From: JANXXV01 sp038230275
GTDB lineage: Bacteria > Acidobacteriota > Terriglobia > Bryobacterales > Bryobacteraceae
Direction of reading: 5' to 3'
Length of the DNA stretch: 64,000 bases
Assembly: GCA_038230275.1 (NCBI GenBank)
Contig: JBBRNO010000019.1
Span: forward strand, 9,946-73,945
Shown in pieces: positions 33,634 to 48,121 of the stretch. Below the pieces are notes generated by a model that saw only the letters and a program-made list of their open reading frames with translations, had not been told where the DNA came from and ran no database searches. The position numbers and the translations under genes are program-made. Within the stretch, counting starts at the first letter, position 1. Each line of letters opens with the position of its first letter.

Positions 33634-35805
33634 ATGCGAATCGCTTATATCTTCGCTCTCGCCCTTCCGCTGCTCGCACAGACAGCGGAGGACTGCCTGA
33701 AACACGAACACTACGGCCGCCGCGCCGAGGCGAAACAATGCTTTGAGAAGCTCACTGCCAGTGCCAATAGCGCTGCCAAAGCGGAAGGCTTCTGGGGCTT
33801 GCGCCAATTTAAGGACGCAAACAACGCCTTTCGCCTGGCTGTCGCTAGTTCGCCCAAAAATGCCTCGTACCGTATTCGCTGGGGCCGCCTGCTTTTGGAC
33901 CGCTTCAATGCAAAGGATGCCTCCGACCTGTTTCAAGAGGCTCTGGAAATAGATCCGAAGAACGCTCAGGCGGTCCTGGGACTAGCGCTGGTAGCTTCTG
34001 ATGGCTTCGATACCAAGGCCATCGAGTTGGCCAATAAAGCGCTGGAACTGGACCCGAAACTGACCGAAGCCCAGGAACTTCTGGCCAGCCTGGCGCTAGA
34101 AGACAATACTCCGGACAAAGCCATTGCCGAAGCCGAAAAGGCACTGAAAAACTCGCCCGAAGCGTTGGACGCCATGGCGATACTGGGCACCGTCGATCTG
34201 CTTCGCGACAAGAAGTCGACACCGTGGTTCGATGCCATGCTTAAGATCAATCCCGTCTACGGGGAAGGTTACGCCGTGGCCGGAAAGTTTTTCGTCCTCA
34301 ACCGCCGCTATGTCGAAGGCATCGAATATTACCGCAAAGCGTTAGCTCTCTCTCCGAACGATTCCGCGTCGCGAGCGCAACTCGGCGTAAACCTCATGCG
34401 CCTGGGTCAGGAAAAGGAAGGGCGCGAACAACTGGTCAATTGTTTTGAAGATGGCTACCGCAACGCTCTGGTCACCAACTCGCTCACGTTGATGGATAGC
34501 TACAAAAACTTCCTGACGTTCAAGACGGACAACACCATCGTCAAGGTCCACAAGAAGGAAGCCGAACTCATCCAACCCTACGTGGAAGCGGAGCTCAAGC
34601 GCGCCATTGCGGTCTACGAAAAGAAGTACAAAATGAAACTCTCCGGCCCGGTGCAGGTGGAAGTCTACCCGGATCACGAAGATTTCGCCGTCCGCACCAT
34701 GGGCATGCCTGGCTTGGGTGCGCTCGGCGTCACCTTCGGCAATGTGGTGGCCATGGATAGTCCGTCGGGCCGTAAACCCGGAACCTTCCACTGGGCCAGC
34801 ACGCTGTGGCATGAATTGAGCCATGTCTACGTGCTGTCCGCTACTAACCATCGCGTGCCCCGCTGGTTCACCGAAGGGCTGGCGGTGCACGAGGAAACCG
34901 CGGCCGCGCCGGACTGGGGCGACCGTCTGGACCCCGAAGCCATCCGCGCAATTAAAGAGAAGAAACTGCTGCCCATCGCAACGCTCGACCGCGGCTTCAT
35001 CCGTCCCACGTATCCAACCCAAGTGGTGGTCTCTTACTTCCAGGCGGGCCGGATTTGCGATTACATTGCCAAGACATGGAGCTACGACAAATTGCTCGAC
35101 ATGATGCACGACTTTGCGCAGAATGTCAGCACCGCCGAAGTGGTCGAAAAAGAACTGGGCATGAAGCCGGAGGAGTTCGACAAGAAGTTCATCGCCTGGC
35201 TGGAGGCGCAAACCAAGACCACCGTCGAGGGCTTCGACGAGTGGAAGAAAAAGATTCGTCTGCTGACTGAATCGGCGAAGGCCGGGCCTCCCGACGTTGT
35301 CATCCGTGCCGGACTTCTCATCCGCGATGTCTATCCCGATTACGTCGAAGCGGGCAGCGTGTACGAACTGCTCTACGACGCCTATCTTGCCAAGGGCGAC
35401 AAGCCCAATGCCATGGCCCAACTGGAGAAGTATTCCTCAGTGGGCGGCCGAAGCTCTACTTTGATTAAGAAGTTGGCCACACTGCAGGAAGAGGCCGGCA
35501 AGAAGAAGGAAGCCGCCGCCTCTTTAGAAAGGCTAAACTACATTTATCCGTTCGACGAAGAACTGCATCGCCGGCTAGGCAGCCTCTGGCTGGAGCAAGG
35601 CAATACGAAAGGCGCCGTGGCCGAGTTTGCCGCCGTGATAGCATCAAAGCCGCTTGACCAAGCCTCCTCCCGCTACAATCTGGCGCGCGCCCTGAAGAGC
35701 GACAATAGAACTGAAGATGCAAAGGAACAACTGCTGCTGGCGCTTGAAGCGGCACCCGGGTACAAGCCGGCGCAACACCTTTTACTCGAAATGAGCGGCA
35801 AATAA
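33634..35805 (+). CDS. secreted TPR protein with peptidase-MA-like HExxH domain
   Basis: This 723-residue protein has a signal peptide (about 1-17). N-terminal TPRs (about 40-270) precede a gluzincin-type domain with HELSH at 393-397 and the third zinc ligand in RWFTEGLAVHEE (E414). Further TPRs (about 580-720) follow. The active-site pattern is complete, so a periplasmic zinc peptidase is likely, with TPRs binding substrate or partners. It sits one base after the caspase-like gene and three bases before the MoxR gene, inside the same operon. Confidence 0.88.
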   Translation: MRIAYIFALALPLLAQTAEDCLKHEHYGRRAEAKQCFEKLTASANSAAKAEGFWGLRQFKDANNAFRLAVASSPKNASYRIRWGRLLLDRFNAKDASDLFQEALEIDPKNAQAVLGLALVASDGFDTKAIELANKALELDPKLTEAQELLASLALEDNTPDKAIAEAEKALKNSPEALDAMAILGTVDLLRDKKSTPWFDAMLKINPVYGEGYAVAGKFFVLNRRYVEGIEYYRKALALSPNDSASRAQLGVNLMRLGQEKEGREQLVNCFEDGYRNALVTNSLTLMDSYKNFLTFKTDNTIVKVHKKEAELIQPYVEAELKRAIAVYEKKYKMKLSGPVQVEVYPDHEDFAVRTMGMPGLGALGVTFGNVVAMDSPSGRKPGTFHWASTLWHELSHVYVLSATNHRVPRWFTEGLAVHEETAAAPDWGDRLDPEAIRAIKEKKLLPIATLDRGFIRPTYPTQVVVSYFQAGRICDYIAKTWSYDKLLDMMHDFAQNVSTAEVVEKELGMKPEEFDKKFIAWLEAQTKTTVEGFDEWKKKIRLLTESAKAGPPDVVIRAGLLIRDVYPDYVEAGSVYELLYDAYLAKGDKPNAMAQLEKYSSVGGRSSTLIKKLATLQEEAGKKKEAAASLERLNYIYPFDEELHRRLGSLWLEQGNTKGAVAEFAAVIASKPLDQASSRYNLARALKSDNRTEDAKEQLLLALEAAPGYKPAQHLLLEMSGK

Positions 35806-35808
35806 TAA

Positions 35809-36837
<1,029 letters not shown>

Positions 36838-36840
36838 TCC

Positions 36841-37728
36841 ATGCTCCAGCGGTTCCTCAATCCGTCGGTGCTCGCCGGCATTTCCGGGCTCGAACTCGTT
36901 GCCAAAACGGTGGTCGACGGCTTCGTCTCCGGCCTCCATCGCTCGCCCGATTTCGGATTCAGTCAGGAATTCGCCGAATACCGCGCCTATTCGGAAGGTG
37001 ACGATCTGCGCCATGTGGATTGGAACGTTTACGCCCGCACCGAACGCGCTTATCTGAAACGATACCGCGGTGAAACCAACTCGCAGCTCACCATGCTGCT
37101 GGACGTCAGTGCTTCCATGGCCTTCGGTTCTCAACCGGTCAACAAGCTGGATTACGCGCGCTTCCTGGTCGCCTCCATCTGCTATCTCTCGAACCAACAG
37201 CGCGACGCCGCCGGCCTCATCGTCTTCGATGACGAAATCAAGAATTATGTGCCGCCCTCCACCCGCCAGGGTCAATTTGCGCGCTTGCTTCACGCCATTG
37301 AGAAGGCCGAGCCCGGCACTCGCACCAACCTCGAAAAGCCGCTGCTGCATTGCCAGCAGTTTCTTCACCGCCGCGGCATCATTGCGCTGATTTCCGACTT
37401 TTACGAATCCCCCGAGGCGGTCATCAAGGCCGTGGACCCGCTGCGCGCGCACGGCAACGAACTCATCCTCTTCCACGTCCTGGATCCCCAGGAAATTCGT
37501 CCCACCATGAAGGAGCCCATGCTAGTGCTCGACATGGAAACCAACGATGCCATGGAGGTGACGCCCGACTATGTACGCACCGAGTATCGTGAAAAAATCG
37601 ACGCGCATATTGAAGGACTCCGCACGGAGGCGCGCCGCAACGGCATCGACTACTGTCTGCTTGATACCAGTAAGCCTTTGGATGAAGGCATGCGCGAATT
37701 TCTAACCATCCGCCGGAGGCGCCGCTGA
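36841..37728 (+). CDS. DUF58 (vWA-containing) protein
   Basis: This 295-residue DUF58 protein carries the family signature FAEYRAYSEGDDLRHVDWNVYART (about 42-65) and a vWA domain with MIDAS DVSASM (about 88-93). No membrane segment is evident, so it is probably cytoplasmic. It is thought to link MoxR to the membrane vWA proteins. Its stop overlaps the next start by one base (TGATG). DUF58 proteins almost always follow a MoxR gene, as here. Confidence 0.95.
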   Translation: MLQRFLNPSVLAGISGLELVAKTVVDGFVSGLHRSPDFGFSQEFAEYRAYSEGDDLRHVDWNVYARTERAYLKRYRGETNSQLTMLLDVSASMAFGSQPVNKLDYARFLVASICYLSNQQRDAAGLIVFDDEIKNYVPPSTRQGQFARLLHAIEKAEPGTRTNLEKPLLHCQQFLHRRGIIALISDFYESPEAVIKAVDPLRAHGNELILFHVLDPQEIRPTMKEPMLVLDMETNDAMEVTPDYVRTEYREKIDAHIEGLRTEARRNGIDYCLLDTSKPLDEGMREFLTIRRRRR

Positions 37729-39757
37729 TGGGCTTTCTGGCGCCGTGGTTCCTGGGTGGACTCGCTGCCCTCGGTCTGCCTGTCTATATTCACCTGCTGA
37801 AGCAGCATAAAAGTATCCCTCTGCCCTTCAGTTCGTTGATGTTTTTTGAGCAGCGTACGCAAAGCTCCATCAAGCACCGCCGGCTGAAATACCTGTTGCT
37901 GTTTGCCATGCGCATGGCCATGGTGTTGCTACTGGCGCTGCTGTTCTCCAATTTCTACATCACCCGCACCGTGGACCCGAAAGCCCAGGGAAAGAAACTG
38001 CGGATCTTCGCCCTCGACAATTCGTTCAGCATGCGCACCGGCGACCGTTTCTCCGCCGCTAAACAACAGGCTCTGGAGGCACTCTCCAGCTTCCGCGGCG
38101 GTGACCTGGGCCAGGTGGTCAGCTTCTCCACCCAAGTCAATATGCTGACCCAACAGACGGAAGACCCAGCCGAACTTCGCAGCGCTCTCCAGTCGGTGAC
38201 GCAGGGCGACGGACGCAGCGGCTATGCGGAACTCTCGCAGCTGCTCCGGTCCACCGCGCAATCCAGCCAGACGCCGGTGGAAGTTCACATCTTCAGCGAT
38301 ATGCAGAAGACGTCGCTGCCTTCCCCGTTTTCCGAACTGGCGTTAGGCGGCAACACCAGCGTGATCCTGCATCCCACGGCCACTGCCGATGAACCGAACT
38401 GGTATGTGGAAAGTGTCAACGCGCCGCGTAGTGTCTATCAGGCGAAAAAGGTAAGAGTCCTGGCCACCGTCGCCGGCGTAGGCACACCCGCGCTGGAAAC
38501 GGAAGTTTCCGTCGCGCTGAACAACAAGGTCATCGAATCAAAGAAAGTCAAACTGGCCGCCAATGGACGCGCGACGGCGGAGTTCTATCTGCCCGACGCG
38601 GCCTATGGCTTGAACCGCGGCGAGATCCGGATTGCCTCGCATGACAAACTGGCGCAGGATGACCGCCTCTTCTTCGCGCTGGAGCGCAAAGAGCCTGGCC
38701 GCGTCCTCTTCGTTCACGAAGCACGAAATACTCGCGGCGCACTCTACTATCGGACCGCCTTGGATTCTCCAACCGACTCTGCCCTGGCAGTGGACGACGT
38801 CACCAGCGATCAAACCGCCAACGTCTCTCCCACCAAGTACGCGTTTGTTGTTCTGTCGGACGTTGCTTACCTGCCCGGTGAATTTGAAGATAGCTTAAAG
38901 AAATACGTGAAAGCCGGCGGCTCTGTTCTCATCGCGCTCGGTTCCGCCTCCGCAACCAAGCCCCGTGTGCCCATCTTTGACGAAGCCATCGCCGAATCGC
39001 GCATGTCCTCGCGCAATACAGATCGCTTTCAGGGCGCCACCTCGGTGGATCTCTCGCACCCGGCCCTCAGCCGCACCAACAGCTTCGATGGCGTGAAGTT
39101 CTATCAGACCATTCAGGTCGTCCCCGGCAAGTCGCGCGTTCTCGCCAAGCTAACAGACCAGACGCCGCTCATCTTGGAAAAGAAGATCGGCGAAGGCCGC
39201 GCGCTGGTCTTCGCGTCCACCTTTGACAATATCGCCAACGATTTTCCGCTGCACACTTCCTTCGTGCCATTCATCGAGCAGTCCGCGTACTACCTGAGCG
39301 GCGTGGAAAAATCCGCAGCCGACATCGCCGTCGATTCTTATCTTGAACTCCGCACTAGCAAAGATCAGGGCACGTCGGTGGAAGTGCTGGACCCGGATGG
39401 CAAGCGCGCCTTGTCTCTCACCGAATCCACCTCGGCCCAGAATTTCCGTCTGCCCCGCGAAGGCTTCTTTGAAGTCCGCCGCGCCAATGGCCGTCACGAA
39501 CTCATCGCCGTTCACGCGGACCGCCGCGAATCCGATCTCACCGTCATTCCCAAAGAGACCCTCGCGCTCTGGCAAAATATGGGCATGGGCGCGGATCAAC
39601 AAAATGGCCCCGGCGGGCCCGGCACCCCACGCACGGCACCCTGGAGCCTGTGGTGGTATTTCGCCCTGGCCCTATTGATCGTCTCTCTGTTTGAATCGCT
39701 ATTTGCAAGCCGCTACCTGGTAGCGGAAAATCAACCTATGGTCCGGAAGGAGGCAGC

Positions 39758-39761
<4 letters not shown>
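37728..39761 (+). CDS. BatA-type membrane vWA protein
   Basis: This 677-residue protein starts with the BatA N-terminal segment (FLAPWFLGGLAALGLPVYIHLL) and a second helix (about 58-80). A vWA-like domain with DNSFSM (about 96-101) follows, then an Ig-like part and a GATase-like region (YAFVVLSDVAYLPGEFEDSLKKYVKAGGSVLIALG). A C-terminal membrane helix (about 645-665) completes it. It is a membrane partner of MoxR/DUF58 in aerotolerance-type (Bat) clusters; the molecular task is unknown. GGAGG near its 3' end serves the next gene, whose TTG start overlaps its stop. Confidence 0.88.
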
Positions 39762-43600
<3,839 letters not shown>

Positions 43601-43603
43601 TTC

Positions 43604-44266
43604 ATGAGTCAACGCCTTTATAGAGGATTCGCCTTAGCTGCCCTATCGGCACTAATCGCCATCGGTATGGCCAGCGGTTCGGAAGGGATCCCGGACCCTT
43701 CCACCGGTGTTCAGCACGCGCCAACCAAGGGCAAGCAGATCGCCGTGCTGGCCGGCGGTTGCTTCTGGTGTACGGAAGGAATCTTCGAACAGCTAACCGA
43801 CGTCAACCAGGTGATTTCCGGCTATTCCGGCGGCGAAGCAAAAGACGCGATTTATCAAGTTGTAGGCTCCGGCAAAACCAACCACGCCGAATCCATTGAA
43901 ATCACCTTCGACCCCTCTAAGATTTCTTACGGCGAGATCCTGAAAGTGTTCTTCAGCGTCGCCCATGATCCCACCACCAAGGATTATCAGGGTCCAGACC
44001 ACGGCCGCCAATACCGCTCCGCCATCTTCTATAAAACGCCGGAGCAGAAGAGCATCGCCGAATCCTACATCAAGCAACTCGACGAAGCCAAGTTTTTCAC
44101 CAAGCCAATCGTCACCGAAATCGTTCCCTTGGTGAAGTTCTACCCGGCCGAGGAATACCATCAGGACTTCATCCGGAATAATCCGGACCACCCCTACGTG
44201 GTTGTCAACTACCGCCCAAAGTTGGCCAAACTAAAGAAGTACTACCCGGCGATGGTCAAAAAATAG
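43604..44266 (+). CDS. msrA: peptide-methionine (S)-S-oxide reductase, exported
   Basis: This 220-residue MsrA repairs oxidised methionine in proteins. It has an N-terminal signal peptide (about 1-26), the catalytic GGCFWCTEGIFE, GYSGG, YRSAIFY and the C-terminal YHQDFIRNNP. No cysteine is present after the active-site pair, so recycling differs from three-Cys MsrA forms. Three bases separate its ATG from the stop of the DUF4175-type gene, so it probably ends that operon and acts in the periplasm on oxidised envelope proteins. Confidence 0.95.
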   Translation: MSQRLYRGFALAALSALIAIGMASGSEGIPDPSTGVQHAPTKGKQIAVLAGGCFWCTEGIFEQLTDVNQVISGYSGGEAKDAIYQVVGSGKTNHAESIEITFDPSKISYGEILKVFFSVAHDPTTKDYQGPDHGRQYRSAIFYKTPEQKSIAESYIKQLDEAKFFTKPIVTEIVPLVKFYPAEEYHQDFIRNNPDHPYVVVNYRPKLAKLKKYYPAMVKK

Positions 44267-44326
44267 CACGCAGGCTTGCGCTCAATCCGGCGGAAGAACT
44301 TGCAACTTCCGCCATTCCGTGATGTG

Positions 44327-45637
44327 ATGATCCTTCGCATGGCGACCCCAATCACACGAACGATCCCAACGAACGCACAGACGCCAACGCGCACCCGCTA
44401 CTGGGTGGTGGTGTTTGCCGTCACTCTGGCTATTCTTTCCTACATCGATCGCGTCTGTATCTCCCAGGCCGCGCCGGTCATCTCCAAAGATCTCGGCCTG
44501 GACAAACAGCAGATGGGCTACATCTTCTCCTCCTTCGCCGTAGCCTACGCACTATTCGAAATTCCAGGCGGATGGATGGGCGATTGGATGGGGCCGCGTA
44601 AAGTCCTCATGCGCATCGTGATCTGGTGGTCGGTATTCACCGCCGTCACCGGATTTATGTGGAACTTCACATCGATGGCCGTCGCTCGCTTTCTGTTCGG
44701 TGCGGGCGAGGCGGGATGTTTTCCAAACCTGACCAAAGCCTTCAGCACCTGGCTTCCAAAAGTAGAGCGGGTCCGCGCGCAAGGCATCATGTGGACGTTC
44801 GCACGTTGGGGAGGAGCCTTCACCCCGCCGCTGGTGATCCTGGTTTTCAGATACTTGTCGTGGCGCGGAGCCTTCGTCTTGTTTGGGGCATTAGGCTTCG
44901 TTTGGGCCGCGTTTTTCTACGCCTGGTTCCGCGACAATCCGAAAGACAACAAGAATGTGAACGAGGCCGAACTGGAATTGCTTGCGGAAAATGCCAAGAT
45001 GGCCGAATCCGGTCACGGCAACGTGCCCTGGGGAAAACTCACCACGTCTCGAACGGTTTGGCTGCTGTGGGCGCAGTATTTTTTCCTCTCCTATCCGTGG
45101 TATTTCTACATCACCTGGCTCCCCACGTACCTGCAGGAGAACCGCCATCTTTCACCCGGCGAAAGTGCCAAACTCGCCATCCTGCCGCTCTTCTTCGGTG
45201 GCCTCGGGGCCCTCATCTGTGGTTTCATTTCGGCTAGGGTCGCCATTTGGACCGGTAGCGTGGCCACTGCGCGGCGACTGCTCGCTTGCATCGGATTTTC
45301 AGGCGCGGCCGTGCTGCTGTATCTCGCCATTCACACCGAAAACCCCACCTACGCCATGCTGATGATGGGCTTCGCCAGCTTTTGCAATGATCTGGTCATG
45401 CCCGGCGCCTGGGCGGCCTGTATGGACATCGGCGGCAAATACGCGGGCACCATGGCTGGCTCCATGAATATGATGGGCAACCTGGCCGGCTTTGTGGCGC
45501 CTTCGGTTGGCGGCATTATTCTGAAATCGACCGGCGGCGATTGGAACATGTTCCTCTACTCGATGGTCGGAATGTATGTCCTGGGCATTTTCTGCTGGCC
45601 CTTCATCGATCCGGTCACACCCATCGATCAGGACTGA
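44327..45637 (+). CDS. MFS transporter (anion:cation symporter-like)
   Basis: This 436-residue, twelve-helix major facilitator has LSYIDRVCISQAAPVISKDLGL in helix 1, the loop motif GDWMGPRKVLM and GAGEAGCFPNLTKAF. This pattern is typical of the ACS family that imports sugar acids such as galactonate or glucarate. The substrate is unknown. The start is uncertain between ATG 44327 and ATG 44339; neither has a clear ribosome site, and an upstream TTG extension is rejected. It ends 37 bases before the convergent bshB1 gene. Confidence 0.9.
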   Translation: MILRMATPITRTIPTNAQTPTRTRYWVVVFAVTLAILSYIDRVCISQAAPVISKDLGLDKQQMGYIFSSFAVAYALFEIPGGWMGDWMGPRKVLMRIVIWWSVFTAVTGFMWNFTSMAVARFLFGAGEAGCFPNLTKAFSTWLPKVERVRAQGIMWTFARWGGAFTPPLVILVFRYLSWRGAFVLFGALGFVWAAFFYAWFRDNPKDNKNVNEAELELLAENAKMAESGHGNVPWGKLTTSRTVWLLWAQYFFLSYPWYFYITWLPTYLQENRHLSPGESAKLAILPLFFGGLGALICGFISARVAIWTGSVATARRLLACIGFSGAAVLLYLAIHTENPTYAMLMMGFASFCNDLVMPGAWAACMDIGGKYAGTMAGSMNMMGNLAGFVAPSVGGIILKSTGGDWNMFLYSMVGMYVLGIFCWPFIDPVTPIDQD

Positions 45638-45673
45638 TCTCGGCCTCTGACAAGCGGCAGGCAAGCGCCAGAA

Positions 45674-46381
45674 CTAGAAACTGCGCACACCCATCGCCAC
45701 CACATCGTCCACGCGCATCGTCTCTTTCACCACGAACGGTTCGCCGTACTTGACGCCGATCAAATTCCCGTAAAACCGTGCAATCGCCGCGTGGCGATCA
45801 TGGATTTCCTGCGCCTGTGGAAACAAACCCGCGGCTTCGGCACTCACGCCGTATTGCGATTCGTAGCACAGCAACGCCGCCATCCGCCGTTCGAAGTAGG
45901 CGCTGATGTCCACCACGAACGACGGCGTGACGTTCGCATACAACGATGAATACAGCACCTTAAACGGACGATGCGCCTCGGAATGTTCGTCCAATTTCTT
46001 CAAACCAGCCAGAAAACAAGCCTCAAACCCCATCTCTCCCGCACGGTAATGGTCGGGATGGCGCGCCTCCCAATACGGCAGAATCACCACTCGCGGTTTG
46101 TGCAGCCGGATCTGCTGGGCCAGCGCCATCCGCGCCGCCAGCGTATTTTCCAGCCGTGCATCGGGAAAGTGCATATTTCCGCGGTACGCCAGTCTCATCC
46201 GGGCCCCGGCCGCCTCCGCTTCCCGCAACCGAATCTCCGGACTTCCCCTGCTTCCCATCTCGCCTGCCGTCAGATCCAGCACGCCCGTCCGGTAGGCCAT
46301 CTCCTGCATGCGCATCAGCGTGCCGCCGCAGGTCTGCTCCACATCGTCCGGATGGGCCGCAATCGCCAGAATGTCTACCAT
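45674..46381 (-). CDS. bshB1: bacillithiol biosynthesis deacetylase BshB1-like (PIG-L family)
   Basis: This 235-residue zinc-dependent deacetylase of the LmbE/PIG-L family starts at MVDILAIAAHPDDVE. The zinc motif AHPDD, DLTAGEMGSRGSPEIRLREAEAA and the second zinc site segment ARHPDHYRAG are present. The pattern matches BshB1, which deacetylates GlcNAc-malate for bacillithiol. Other PIG-L deacetylases are possible. bshA and bshC are not in the window. It overlaps the end of the rhomboid gene by seven bases; an upstream extension inside that gene is rejected. Confidence 0.85.
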   Translation of the reverse strand: MVDILAIAAHPDDVEQTCGGTLMRMQEMAYRTGVLDLTAGEMGSRGSPEIRLREAEAAGARMRLAYRGNMHFPDARLENTLAARMALAQQIRLHKPRVVILPYWEARHPDHYRAGEMGFEACFLAGLKKLDEHSEAHRPFKVLYSSLYANVTPSFVVDISAYFERRMAALLCYESQYGVSAEAAGLFPQAQEIHDRHAAIARFYGNLIGVKYGEPFVVKETMRVDDVVAMGVRSF

Positions 46382-47043
46382 CGGTAATCCCTCCGGTTGC
46401 GGAATCGATCTCTCGATCCCAGCAGGTAGACCAGCAGCATCCCGGCCAGAAAGCCGCCGATATGAGCGAACCACGCCACTCCACCCTTAGTTACATTGGA
46501 GTATCCGATGGAACCCACGCCGCTGAAGATTTGAATCGCGAACCAGTAGATCAACATAAACACCGCCGGCACTTCCACCGTGGTAAAGAATACGAAAATC
46601 GGCACCAGCGTAAGAATCTTGGAATGCGGAAACTTTACCAGGTAGGCGCCCATCACCCCGGCGATCGCCCCGCTCGCGCCTATGGTGGGGACCCGAGAAT
46701 CTGCATTCAGCAGAATGTGTACCACCGCCGCCGCAATCCCGCACAGCAGATAGAATAGAGCAAATCTTCCGTGCCCCAGAACGTCTTCCACGTTGTCGCC
46801 GTAGATCCACAGAAACCACATGTTTCCGATCAGATGAATCCATCCTCCGTGCAGGAACATCGACGTCAGAATGGAAGAATAATGCAAGCGCTCAGGCACA
46901 ATCCCGAAGCTTGCAATGAAGTGGTTCCGCTCGTAATCGCCCAACGAAACCTGGAATAGAAAAACCAGCACGTTTAACGAAATGATGACCACTGTGGCGA
47001 TCGGCGTTGAGTGGCTCGGCTGCGTGTCCCGTAGTGGAATCAT
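46375..47043 (-). CDS. rhomboid family intramembrane serine protease
   Basis: This 222-residue rhomboid has six or so membrane helices. It shows the helix-2 GGWIHLIGNMWFLWIYGDNVED, the catalytic serine in PTIGASGAIAGVMGAYL (GxSG) and the catalytic histidine in WFAHIGGFLAGML. The dyad is complete, so it should be an active protease cutting membrane proteins. It lies between pfkB (four-base gap) and bshB1 (overlap), a minus-strand operon. Confidence 0.94.
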   Translation of the reverse strand: MIPLRDTQPSHSTPIATVVIISLNVLVFLFQVSLGDYERNHFIASFGIVPERLHYSSILTSMFLHGGWIHLIGNMWFLWIYGDNVEDVLGHGRFALFYLLCGIAAAVVHILLNADSRVPTIGASGAIAGVMGAYLVKFPHSKILTLVPIFVFFTTVEVPAVFMLIYWFAIQIFSGVGSIGYSNVTKGGVAWFAHIGGFLAGMLLVYLLGSRDRFRNRRDYRW

Positions 47044-47047
47044 GAGC

Positions 47048-47998
47048 TCAGCCGAGGTTGGCGTGCTCTTCGAATTCGCGCTGCACGCGGCGCTCGGCCC
47101 GCCCCATCAGCGCCCGTGCGTCAGCCAGGCTCTTAATGCCGCCCCGGGCGCCCAATGCTGTACAATTCAGCGCCGCCATTGCGTTTGATAGATCCAGAAT
47201 CTCGTTCATGGGCAGGCCTTGTAAAACAGCATAACAAAAGGCTCCGTGAAACACGTCGCCCGCCCCCGTCGTATCCACGCAATTCACCACAAAAGCGGGT
47301 GAGTACACGAACCGCCCGTCCACCCGCGCCAGCGCGCCGTGCGCTCCCAGGGTCATCGCCGCCACCTTCATTCCATACTCTTCCTGCAACCGCTCCAGCG
47401 CCTTGAACGGATCGCGTTCGTTCGTCCACTGCACCGGGAATTCAGAAGATGCCACCAGGTAATCCACATACGGCAGCACTTTATCGAAGCCATGATAAAT
47501 CGTGTCGACATCCACCGTCACCGGAATGCCAGCCCCGTGCGCAATCTGCGCCGCCCGCCCCACCGCCGCCGTATCGTGCCCGTCGATATGGAGCATGCGC
47601 GCGCAGGTGATCTGCTCAGGAGTGATTTCCTCCGGATTCAGCCGCAAGCACTCCGGCCGGCTCCAAAGCACCGTACGCTCTCCCGTAGTCTGATCGATAA
47701 GGATATAGGCTGTCTGATTGGCACAGCCGGTACGAATCTGAACGTGATCCAGATTAATCCCCGAATCCAGCAGGCTCTCCATTTGGATGCGGCCCCGTTC
47801 ATCGTCGCCCACGGTCCCAATGTACTTAACGCCCATGCCCAACCGTGCGCACGTCACCATCGCGCTGGCCACTTGCCCGCCTGGGCTCAGAATTTCTTTC
47901 GTGAACGGAACTTTGCCGGCATAGGCGGGGAAGTGGGGCAGAATCAGCAGTGTGTCGGTGGCATTGAGCCCAACGCCCACCAAATCGAATTCAGGCAT
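47048..47998 (-). CDS. PfkB-family carbohydrate kinase
   Basis: This 316-residue ribokinase-like sugar or nucleoside kinase starts at ATG 47998 (MPEFDLVGVGLNATDTLLI). It carries the N-terminal LSPGGQVASAMVTCARLG motif and the C-terminal signature DTTGAGDVFHGAFCYAV with the catalytic Asp. The substrate cannot be told; candidates are fructose, ribose or adenosine-like compounds. An upstream in-frame extension of 18 codons is rejected for lack of homology. It is the first gene of an operon with rhomboid and bshB1. Confidence 0.92.
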   Translation of the reverse strand: MPEFDLVGVGLNATDTLLILPHFPAYAGKVPFTKEILSPGGQVASAMVTCARLGMGVKYIGTVGDDERGRIQMESLLDSGINLDHVQIRTGCANQTAYILIDQTTGERTVLWSRPECLRLNPEEITPEQITCARMLHIDGHDTAAVGRAAQIAHGAGIPVTVDVDTIYHGFDKVLPYVDYLVASSEFPVQWTNERDPFKALERLQEEYGMKVAAMTLGAHGALARVDGRFVYSPAFVVNCVDTTGAGDVFHGAFCYAVLQGLPMNEILDLSNAMAALNCTALGARGGIKSLADARALMGRAERRVQREFEEHANLG

Positions 47999-48121
47999 AA
48001 CCCTTAGATTAGCAAGCGCGTTACGCCCTCCGCGAAGCATTTTCTCATTCACAGAACCGCGATCTGCTCCGATTAGTTACATAGGCGGGCCGTTTGAGTA
48101 GCTCGAAAGGAGATTGCGAAC

